DNA of 11,617 bases from Nitrospinota bacterium (GTDB lineage: Bacteria; Nitrospinota_A; UBA7883; JADGGD01), in assembly GCA_015229165.1 (NCBI GenBank), contig JADGCD010000048.1, forward strand, positions 1 to 11,617. The letters are read 5' to 3'. The position numbers and the translations under genes are program-made. Numbering within the stretch: the stretch's first letter is position 1; every line of letters begins with the position of its first letter. This document shows, piece after piece, positions 6,519 through 11,617 of this stretch. A model generated the notes under the pieces. The model was not told where the DNA came from. It saw only the letters and a program-made list of their open reading frames with translations, and did no database searches.

Positions 6519-6584
6519 GTCATGGAACGCCCGCAGCCGCCACGCCGGGAGCCTTGTCGCTTCCGAAATTGCGCCATCCGGCTC

Positions 6585-6613
6585 TTGTCCCTCTCTTTCG
6601 CTGCTGGTATACT
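6585..6613 (+). promoter_or_regulatory. Promoter of parAB
   Basis: TTGTCC (6585-6590) and TATACT (6608-6613) are separated by 17 bases, with an extended TGG just before the -10. The predicted start near 6620 gives a leader of about 50 bases before parA. This is the best promoter match in the window. Confidence 0.7.
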
Positions 6614-6670
6614 CGGGCCTGTTCTTGGTCAATCTCCCATTTGCGCGAAACCTCCGCCACAGGTCTATCC

Positions 6671-7522
6671 ATGAAAAAAGTCATTTGCGTCGCCAACCAG
6701 AAGGGGGGCGTGGGCAAAACCACCACCACGGTCAATCTGGGCGCCTGCCTTGCCGTGGCGGATCAGAACGTCCTTCTGATCGACATCGACCCGCAGGGGA
6801 ACGCCTCCACCGGGCTGGGGCTCGACAAGTCGGGGGGGGACGAGACGATCTACACCGCCCTCATGGAGGGGACCATCACGCCGGGGATGATTCAGGGGAC
6901 GGCGGTCGACAAGTTGAAGGCGATCCCCTCCACCACCGATCTCTACGGCGCCGAAATTGAGCTGGTCACGTTCGAGGCCCGGGAGCAACGGCTCCTCCGG
7001 CTCATCGAGCAGATCTCCGACGATTTCGATTTCGTCCTCATCGACTGCCCCCCGTCGCTGGGGATGCTGACGCTCAACGCTCTCACCGCCGCCGACTCGG
7101 TGCTGATCCCGATCCAGACCGAGTTCTACGCGCTGGAGGGGCTCTCCCAGCTCTCCCGGACGGTCGAGATGGTCCGGGACGCCTACAACCCGAAGCTGGC
7201 CATCGAAGGGATCCTCTTCACCATGGTGGACGGTCGGACGACCCTTTCGCAACAGGTGATGAACGAGGTGAAAAGCTGGTACGGCGACCAGGTGTTCGTC
7301 ACCACTATCCCCCGAAACATCCGCCTCTCGGAGGCCCCCTCCCACGGAAAGCCGATCATCCTGTACGATCTCAAGTCGAAAGGGGCCGACGCCTATATCG
7401 ATCTGGCCCACGAGATGATCGCCAATCACAAGAAGAACACGGCCAACGCGCTGGCCCTCTCGCGGGAGATGGTGGTGGCCGACGACGACGAAACGGCAGA
7501 GGACGAAGGGGGCGACCGATGA
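6671..7522 (+). CDS. parA: Chromosome partitioning ATPase ParA (Soj)
   Basis: ParA is the DNA-binding Walker-type ATPase whose cycling, stimulated by ParB at parS, segregates chromosome origins. The 283-residue product has the deviant Walker A KGGVGKTT (11-18) with its signature lysine K11. It also has the A' motif VLLIDIDPQGN (34-44) with D40, Walker B FVLIDCPP (121-128), and the GLSQLSRTVEMVR and IPRNIRLSEAPSHGKPI stretches typical of Soj/ParA. There is no N-terminal helix-turn-helix, so this is the chromosomal Ia-lacking type. ATG 6671 is chosen because the family starts here; a weak AGG lies nearby. An upstream TTG would lie before the promoter. A charged tail (about 270-283) is variable. 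The stop overlaps parB as ATGA, so the two are cotranslated. Confidence 0.97.
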   Translation: MKKVICVANQKGGVGKTTTTVNLGACLAVADQNVLLIDIDPQGNASTGLGLDKSGGDETIYTALMEGTITPGMIQGTAVDKLKAIPSTTDLYGAEIELVTFEAREQRLLRLIEQISDDFDFVLIDCPPSLGMLTLNALTAADSVLIPIQTEFYALEGLSQLSRTVEMVRDAYNPKLAIEGILFTMVDGRTTLSQQVMNEVKSWYGDQVFVTTIPRNIRLSEAPSHGKPIILYDLKSKGADAYIDLAHEMIANHKKNTANALALSREMVVADDDETAEDEGGDR

Positions 7523-8421
7523 GCCAGCAGGGACGCAAAGCGTTGGGTCGAGGGTTGGGGGCGCTGATTCCCCAGCGGCCGGTCGTTCCCCCTGCGGCGA
7601 TGACCGGGACGCCGACCGGCTCCCCGTCGGATACGCCCGACACCGGGGACCGGGTGGTCGAAGTGCCGGTGGACAAAATCCGCCCCTCCCGGTTCCAGCC
7701 GCGCACGGTCTTCAACGAGGAGCCGCTCAAGGAGCTGGCGGAGTCGATCCGGGAGAAGGGGGTCATCCAGCCGGTGATCCTTTCAAAGAAGCATGACGGC
7801 TACGAGCTGATCGCCGGGGAGCGGCGGTGGCGGGCGTCGAAGATGCTCGGTTACGAGCGGATCCCGGCTATCGTGAAGGTGGTCCGGGACGCCGACGCTC
7901 TGGAGATGGCCCTCATCGAAAACATCCAGCGGGAGAACCTCTCGCCGATGGAGGAGGCGCACGCCTACGAGCGGCTCCTGAACGAGTTCGCCTTCACGCA
8001 GGAGGGGCTGGCCAAAAAGGTGGGGAAGAGCCGCTCGGCGGTGGCGAACATGCTCCGTCTTCTGAAATTGCCGTCGAAGATTCAGGACGACCTGGCCGAC
8101 GGACGGCTGACCATGGGGCATGCCCGGGCGCTCCTCTCGCTCGACTCGGACGATCAGCGGCTGGAGTTCCGGGACCGGATTCTCTCGACGAACATGAACG
8201 TCCGGCAGGTGGAGGGGGCCACCCGCTCTGCGGCGGGGAAAGGGAAGCCGCCAAAGAAGGGCGCCGCCGATCCGAATATCGAGCGGCTGGCCATCTCCAT
8301 CGAACGCCGCCTGGGGGTGAAGACGAAGATCGCTCTCAAGGGAAACGGGGGGACGATTACGCTGGCGTTCGCCGACGATGACGAGCTGGATCGTATCATT
8401 ACAATTATCGGCGTTCGGTGA
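7519..8421 (+). CDS. parB: Chromosome partitioning protein ParB (Spo0J)
   Basis: ParB binds parS, loads and slides on DNA as a CTP-dependent clamp, and stimulates ParA. The 300 residues begin with the ParA-activating stretch RKALGRGLGALIP (6-18). A Pro/Thr-rich linker follows (20-45). The CTP-binding N-domain has IRPSRFQPR (54-62), the GERRWRA box (100-106) and ENIQRENLSPMEEA (134-147). The helix-turn-helix TQEGLAKKVGKSRSAVANMLRLL covers about 160-182. After a basic Lys/Gly-rich linker (about 235-250), residues 253-300 form the C-terminal dimerization domain. The ATG at 7519 overlaps the parA stop. Three parS sites lie about 1.1-1.4 kb upstream. Nothing is truncated. Confidence 0.97.
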   Translation: MSQQGRKALGRGLGALIPQRPVVPPAAMTGTPTGSPSDTPDTGDRVVEVPVDKIRPSRFQPRTVFNEEPLKELAESIREKGVIQPVILSKKHDGYELIAGERRWRASKMLGYERIPAIVKVVRDADALEMALIENIQRENLSPMEEAHAYERLLNEFAFTQEGLAKKVGKSRSAVANMLRLLKLPSKIQDDLADGRLTMGHARALLSLDSDDQRLEFRDRILSTNMNVRQVEGATRSAAGKGKPPKKGAADPNIERLAISIERRLGVKTKIALKGNGGTITLAFADDDELDRIITIIGVR

Positions 8422-8442
8422 CGGGCCCATCAAGAATGATGG

Positions 8443-8471
8443 TTGAATCTCCAACGTCGCTGGGGTACCAT
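8443..8471 (+). promoter_or_regulatory. Possible promoter of the bactofilin gene
   Basis: TTGAAT and TACCAT are 17 bases apart, each matching the sigma70 consensus at four of six positions. The predicted start lies about 68 bases before the bactofilin ATG. A short CCATCA/TGATGG hairpin (8427-8442) just upstream lacks a T-tract, so readthrough from parAB is also possible. Confidence 0.4.
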
Positions 8472-8545
8472 CCGCTATCGGACGCTTTCCTGTGTCCGGG
8501 GGGTGGGCGTTTCTCTTCGATTCTCTTTTCATAAGGCAAGGGCTC

Positions 8546-8965
8546 ATGGCGCGTGACGCGATTGAAAAGGATGTCATCAAGGCGTTCCTCGGCGAAGATA
8601 CGGAGTTCAACGGTCACCTGAACTTCGAAGGGACGGTCCGCATCGATGGGGTCTTCGAAGGGGATATCCTCACCAACGACAACTTGATCGTGGGCGAAAA
8701 GGCCCGGATCAAGGCGGAGCTGAAGGTGGGTACGATCATGATCCAGGGACGGGTGGAGGGGAATATCATCGCCTCCCGCAAGGTCCAGATCACCAGCAAG
8801 GGACAGATCGTGGGAAACATCTCGGCCCCGGCGCTCCAGATCGAGGATGGGGCGGTGGTGGAAGGGCAGATCACCATGGTGAAAAGGGACGAGGCGAAGG
8901 TCCGGCCCCTCATCCGCAAGGCGGTCAACGAGTCGGTGGAGTCGTCGGCTGCAGTCGAGAAATAA
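8546..8965 (+). CDS. Bactofilin (polymer-forming cytoskeletal protein)
   Basis: Bactofilins are beta-helical proteins that self-assemble into filaments without nucleotide and act as scaffolds for polar or cell-wall proteins. The 139-residue product shows the family pattern: FLGEDTEFNGHLNFEGTVRI (14-33), then repeated short beta-strand units with glycines (VFEGDI, LKVGTI, RVEGNI, QIVGNISAPALQIEDG, VVEGQI), ending VKRDE near 116. A charged, flexible tail runs from 117 to 139. ATG 8546 is preferred, with AAGG nine bases upstream. An upstream in-frame GTG (8492) would add 18 unrelated residues. It lies 124 bases after parB, an arrangement that suggests a link to chromosome positioning. In Myxococcus xanthus, bactofilins are known to organise ParABS. 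A link here is inference from adjacency only. Confidence 0.95.
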   Translation: MARDAIEKDVIKAFLGEDTEFNGHLNFEGTVRIDGVFEGDILTNDNLIVGEKARIKAELKVGTIMIQGRVEGNIIASRKVQITSKGQIVGNISAPALQIEDGAVVEGQITMVKRDEAKVRPLIRKAVNESVESSAAVEK

Positions 8966-8971
8966 CGCTTT

Positions 8972-9005
8972 TTGATCTCCCCCTTGCCACGCAGGGGGGG
9001 ATCAA
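8972..9005 (+). repeat. Strong hairpin downstream of the bactofilin gene
   Basis: A 12-bp stem (8972-8983 with 8994-9005, one G-T wobble) encloses a 10-base loop. There is no T-tract after it on either strand, so it is not a standard rho-independent terminator. It may stabilise the mRNA 3' end or assist the following terminator. Confidence 0.5.
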
Positions 9006-9021
9006 TCTGGCATCACACAGG

Positions 9022-9047
9022 AAGCCGAACGCTTTGTTCGGCTTTTT
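9022..9047 (+). terminator. Rho-independent terminator
   Basis: A perfect nine-pair stem AAGCCGAAC/GTTCGGCTT encloses a five-base loop, and the run of T at 9043-9047 follows directly. It would end transcription from the parAB-bactofilin unit. It lies only 28 bases before the next start codon. Confidence 0.85.
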
Positions 9048-9075
9048 CCATTTCACACGCCACAGGGAGGAAATC

Positions 9076-9387
9076 ATGGTCGCAACAATATCGGGCGCTC
9101 GTTTCGCGGTCGCGGTGGCGCTGGTGGGGGGATGGCTCGCGCTGACGGGATGCGAGAAAAAGGGGGAGAGTGACGGGCTGAGCGTCCCGGCGGTGGATCT
9201 GTCGGGTGCGAAGGGGATCATCTCGGAGGAGTGCGCTACGGTGATGAAGCGGAACACGGAAGCGAAAATGGCTATGCAGGAGGAGCTGAAAGCGGCGCTG
9301 GAGGCCAAGGATATGCCGACGCTGGAACGGCTCAACGAAATAACCACGGCGCTTTCCAAGGAGATCGTGGACGCCTGCGGGGAGTAG
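9076..9387 (+). CDS. Small lipoprotein of unknown function
   Basis: I do not recognise the family. The 103-residue product has a signal peptide: a basic N-region up to R9, a hydrophobic core from 10 to 24, and a lipobox LTGC with the lipidated cysteine at 26. The residue after it is Glu rather than Asp, so by the Escherichia coli Lol rule it would be sent to the outer membrane. The mature part has a short linker followed by two predicted amphipathic helices (about 46-77 and 82-100) rich in Glu, Lys, Ala and Met. C53 and C101 lie near opposite ends of this region and could form a disulfide. The start is firm: GGGAGG lies five bases before ATG 9076. No clear promoter is visible between the terminator and the gene. 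Confidence 0.85.
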   Translation: MVATISGARFAVAVALVGGWLALTGCEKKGESDGLSVPAVDLSGAKGIISEECATVMKRNTEAKMAMQEELKAALEAKDMPTLERLNEITTALSKEIVDACGE

Positions 9388-9390
9388 CGC

Positions 9391-9416
9391 CGCAACCGCG
9401 ACCGAATCGGGTTGCG
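9391..9416 (+). repeat. Weak hairpin after the lipoprotein gene
   Basis: The arms CGCAACC/GGTTGCG can pair around a 12-base loop just after the lipoprotein stop. No T-tract follows. It may be a weak 3' structure of that mRNA. The right arm overlaps the possible -35 of the tRNA promoter. Confidence 0.35.
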
Positions 9417-9440
9417 CCTCTGCCAATGGTTGTATATCCT
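9412..9440 (+). promoter_or_regulatory. Possible promoter of tRNA-Arg
   Basis: TTGCGC and TATCCT (9435-9440) are 17 bases apart. The predicted start lies about 11 bases before the tRNA 5' end, a normal distance. Each element matches the sigma70 consensus at four positions. Confidence 0.4.
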
Positions 9441-9457
9441 TGTCCCTTGCCTTCCGG

Positions 9458-9534
9458 GCGCCCGTAGCTCAACTGGATAGAGTAACTGACTTCGGATCAG
9501 TAGGTTGCAGGTTCGACCCCTGCCGGGCGCACCA
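9458..9534 (+). tRNA. tRNA-Arg, anticodon TCG
   Basis: The 77-base gene folds into a complete cloverleaf. The acceptor arms GCGCCCG and CGGGCGC pair perfectly. The D-stem is GCTC/GAGT with one wobble pair. The anticodon stem ACTGA/TCAGT carries the loop CTTCGGA, so the anticodon is TCG at 9492-9494, decoding CGA and possibly other CGN codons. The T-stem GCAGG/CCTGC carries the loop TTCGACC. The discriminator is A, and the CCA end is encoded. Confidence 0.97.
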
Positions 9535-9552
9535 TCGGCCACCGGGCCGATG
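9533..9552 (+). repeat. Hairpin overlapping the tRNA 3' end
   Basis: A perfect eight-pair stem CATCGGCC/GGCCGATG closes a four-base loop, beginning in the last two bases of the encoded CCA. No T-tract follows. It could act as a weak terminator or as a 3' processing structure for the tRNA precursor. Confidence 0.45.
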
Positions 9553-9847
9553 CGGGGGGCGCCGCCTCCATCTCGTCCCGCCGTCGTCTCCGCCGACTCC
9601 TTATTGACCGCTCATGGCGGTTCCAAAGTACTCTCGCCGCCGCTCGTTGCCGCCTCGGTCTCGAGAGGTCAACACCACGCGGCGTGACGGTCATGGGCGC
9701 CCTCGTGCGTGAGTTTCGCAGTCGTCTCAGGTGATACCGCAAGGATGATCGCGTCGCCTTCAAAGGGATCTGTTCGGGTCGCAATGAGGGGCGTACAATG
9801 GCGGGGTAAGGGGGGCCGATCTTTTCGCATCGATCACAAGGGTTCAC
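9553..9847. other. Gap without a recognised gene, before the sensor kinase
   Basis: About 295 bases lie between the tRNA hairpin and the kinase. I find no convincing reading frame or RNA gene. Short palindromes such as GGGCGCCC (9695-9702) occur. A five-of-six -10 match, TACAAT at 9794-9799, could belong to a kinase promoter, but its -35 region is poor. No copy of the tRNA 3' end is present, so there is no sign of an integration site. Confidence 0.5.
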
Positions 9848-11617
9848 ATGCGTCGTCCGACTTCCACCTCGCCCTACTCGCCTAGAGGCTTTCTCCTCCT
9901 GGCGGCCCTTCTCTGGACCGGCGCGCTTTCGGTCTCCCTTCTGTTCAACATCACCAGCGAACACAATCAGGCGTATTCCCATGCGCTGCTGGCGGCCCGG
10001 GCCTACTACGCCAAGGATCTCTCGTATCGTCTCTGGGCCACAAAACATGGGGGGGTCTATGTTCCGGTCTCGGAGGGTACGCCGCCGAATCCCTATCTCG
10101 CCCACGTCCCGGACCGGGACATCACCACCACGTCGGGGAAACATCTGACGCTCATGAACCCGGCCTACATGTTGCGGGAGGTGATGGGCGATTTCGAAGC
10201 GCTCTACGGGGTGAGGGGGCACATCACCAGTCTCCAGTTGATGAACCCGATCAACCAACCCGACGGGTGGGAACGGCAGGCGCTGGCCTCGTTCAAGAAA
10301 GGGGAGGATGAGGTGGCGGTGGTGCAGGAGATCAACGGCGTCTCCCATCTGCGCTACATGAAACCGATCGTCACCAAAGAGGGGTGCCTGAAATGCCACG
10401 GCATTCAGGGATACAAGGTGGGGGACATCAGGGGAGGGGTCTCTCTCTCGGTGCCGTTGGCCCCATACGTCGATCGGTCGTGGGAGGAGATTCGCATCCA
10501 CGCGGGAACCCACTTTGCGTTCTGGATCATCGGGCTGGGCGGAATCCTTCTCTTCTCCCGCCAGTTGGCCCGGTCGCTGGCGCAGAGGAAGGAGGGGGAG
10601 GCGGAGCGGGAACGGCTCATCGCCGGCATCGAGCAGTCGGCGGACGGAATGATCATCACCGACCGGAACGGTATCATCGAATACGTCAACCCGGGGTTCG
10701 AAACCATCTCCGGCTACACCTCCGCCGAGGCGGTGGGGAAGACCCCCCGCATCCTGAAGAGCGACGCCCACGGCCTGGAGTTCTACCAGACGCTCTGGGG
10801 GACGATCCTCTCCGGCCGAACCTGGAAAGGGACGATCACCAACCGACGAAAGGACGGGTCGCTCTTCCACGACGAGACGACGATCTCTCCCACGTTCGAT
10901 CCGTCGGGCGCCATCGTCAGCTTCGTGGCGGTGATACGAGATGTCTCTCGGGAACAGCGGCTCCAGCGAGCGCGGGATTATTTCACGGCGGTCACGTCGC
11001 ACGAGCTTCGGACCCCTCTTTCGAAGATCAACCTGCTCCTCCTCCTCGTGGGAAAGGGGAGGGAAGAGGGGGCCGGGCCGACGGCGACGCTCGAGAAAAT
11101 GAAGGAGGTCACCGAGTCGCTCTACGACGATCTCGACTGGATGATGCGGCAGACCGGAACGATTTCGGAGATCAACCTCTCGTGGCAACAGAAGCGCTAC
11201 GAGGCTTTTTACGTCTACCTGACGGTGGACGCCTCGGCCCGCAGGGCGCAGGATGAGGTGAAACGTCACCGGCGGGAGGTCGCGATCCGGGTGGTGATGG
11301 AGGAGTCGTTCCATCAGGTCATGGCCCAGGGGAACGAACGGATGATCGCGGCGGCGCTGGACAATCTTCTCTCCAACGGGGTGAAGTATACGCCGGACGG
11401 AAAGTCGGTCCATCTGCTGGTGTCGGTGGCCGAAGGGCGGGTCCGGATCACGGTGCGGGACGAGGGGAGGGGGATGTCGAAGGAGGCGATCTCGGAGGCG
11501 TTTGTCCCCTATTTTTCGGGCGAGGAGGTGGAGCATCACGCCAGCGGCAACTTCCGCTACATGGGGGGGGGGGTGGGGCGGGGGTTGAACATCGTGGAAA
11601 TGGGGGAGGAATTTCAC
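9848..11617 (+). CDS. Heme-type sensor histidine kinase (DUF3365/Tll0287-like, PAS, HisKA, HATPase), truncated at the window edge
   Basis: This is the first 590 residues of a membrane sensor kinase; the reading frame is still open at the edge. Two hydrophobic segments (about 14-34 and 221-238) bracket a periplasmic domain. That domain has the Tll0287-like pattern LMNPINQPDGWERQAL (131-146) and ends with a c-type heme motif CLKCH (180-184). A PAS domain follows (about 255-370: GMIITDRNGIIEYVNPGFE, then GTITNRRKDGS). The HisKA region contains SHELRTPLSK with the phosphorylatable H385. The ATP-binding domain shows the N-box DNLLSNGVKYTPDG (505-518), DEGRGMS (538-544) and GGGVGRGLNIV (573-583). 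ATG 9848 is preceded by AAGGG at five bases. A response regulator probably lies outside the window. The likely input is redox state or a small ligand acting through heme, which is inference from the domain. Confidence 0.93.
   Translation, partial: MRRPTSTSPYSPRGFLLLAALLWTGALSVSLLFNITSEHNQAYSHALLAARAYYAKDLSYRLWATKHGGVYVPVSEGTPPNPYLAHVPDRDITTTSGKHLTLMNPAYMLREVMGDFEALYGVRGHITSLQLMNPINQPDGWERQALASFKKGEDEVAVVQEINGVSHLRYMKPIVTKEGCLKCHGIQGYKVGDIRGGVSLSVPLAPYVDRSWEEIRIHAGTHFAFWIIGLGGILLFSRQLARSLAQRKEGEAERERLIAGIEQSADGMIITDRNGIIEYVNPGFETISGYTSAEAVGKTPRILKSDAHGLEFYQTLWGTILSGRTWKGTITNRRKDGSLFHDETTISPTFDPSGAIVSFVAVIRDVSREQRLQRARDYFTAVTSHELRTPLSKINLLLLLVGKGREEGAGPTATLEKMKEVTESLYDDLDWMMRQTGTISEINLSWQQKRYEAFYVYLTVDASARRAQDEVKRHRREVAIRVVMEESFHQVMAQGNERMIAAALDNLLSNGVKYTPDGKSVHLLVSVAEGRVRITVRDEGRGMSKEAISEAFVPYFSGEEVEHHASGNFRYMGGGVGRGLNIVEMGEEFH

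Noticed and set aside
5798..6577. A 259-codon minus-strand frame antisense to rsmG, containing FHVKQ repeats
   Set aside because: The repeated FHVKQ is only the palindromic parS read on the other strand; the rest has no family signature.
6554..6670. Alternative upstream TTG start for parA
   Set aside because: It lies before the parAB promoter and adds 39 residues not found in ParA.
6383..6670. Possible replication origin in the parS-containing intergenic region
   Set aside because: There is an AT-rich patch, but I found no DnaA-box sequences (TTATCCACA or close variants) in the region.
8492..8545. Alternative upstream GTG start for the bactofilin
   Set aside because: The added 18 residues are unrelated to bactofilins, and the ATG at 8546 fits the family start.
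9458..9847. Possible integration site at the tRNA-Arg gene
   Set aside because: No direct repeat of the tRNA 3' end and no integrase or phage-like gene is in the window.
10384..11256. A 290-codon plus-strand frame inside the kinase
   Set aside because: It is a shifted frame of the kinase with low-complexity Gly/Arg/Pro composition.
9497..11617. A 706-codon open frame on the minus strand, antisense to the sensor kinase
   Set aside because: It is the mirror of a GC-rich coding strand, rich in Arg, Pro and His with no recognisable motif. The plus strand encodes a full set of kinase motifs.

Overview
The window is GC-rich bacterial chromosome, almost entirely core housekeeping genes. They fall into two divergent blocks that meet at about 2359-2451. 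The Gram-negative signs are a lipobox lipoprotein, a periplasmic c-type heme sensor and a YidC with a large N-terminal periplasmic region. The order mnmE-mnmG-rsmG-parA-parB-bactofilin resembles deltaproteobacterial-type or other deep-branching proteobacterial genomes. I cannot name a genus from sequence alone, and this placement is inference.

Left block (minus strand, 1-2358): rph (RNase PH), then rpmH (ribosomal protein L34), rnpA (RNase P protein), yidD and yidC (membrane insertase, cut by the window edge). rpmH has its own good promoter. rnpA/yidD and yidD/yidC overlap by ATGA, so translation is probably coupled. This is the ribosome/tRNA-processing and membrane-insertion cluster usually found near the replication origin. 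Here it points away from mnmE, and rph lies between them.

Right block, first part (plus strand, 2452-8965): mnmE and mnmG (wobble-uridine modification of tRNA), rsmG (16S rRNA G527 methyltransferase), parA and parB (chromosome partitioning), then a bactofilin. Three perfect 16-bp parS sites lie within about 400 bp. One is inside the rsmG reading frame and two are between rsmG and parA. A strong sigma70-like promoter with an extended -10 drives parAB. A perfect extended -10 on the opposite strand sits between the second and third parS sites.

Right block, second part (8966-11617): a rho-independent terminator, a small lipoprotein of unknown function, a tRNA-Arg (anticodon TCG) with encoded CCA, about 310 bp without a gene, and the start of a sensor histidine kinase cut by the right edge. 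The kinase has a periplasmic Tll0287-like (DUF3365) domain with a CXXCH heme-binding motif, followed by PAS, HisKA and HATPase domains.

I see no mobile element, CRISPR array, defence system or clearly unprecedented system. The most interesting signals are the parS cluster with its coding-region copy and antisense promoter, the parAB-bactofilin adjacency, the rearranged yidC/mnmE layout, and the heme-type sensor kinase.
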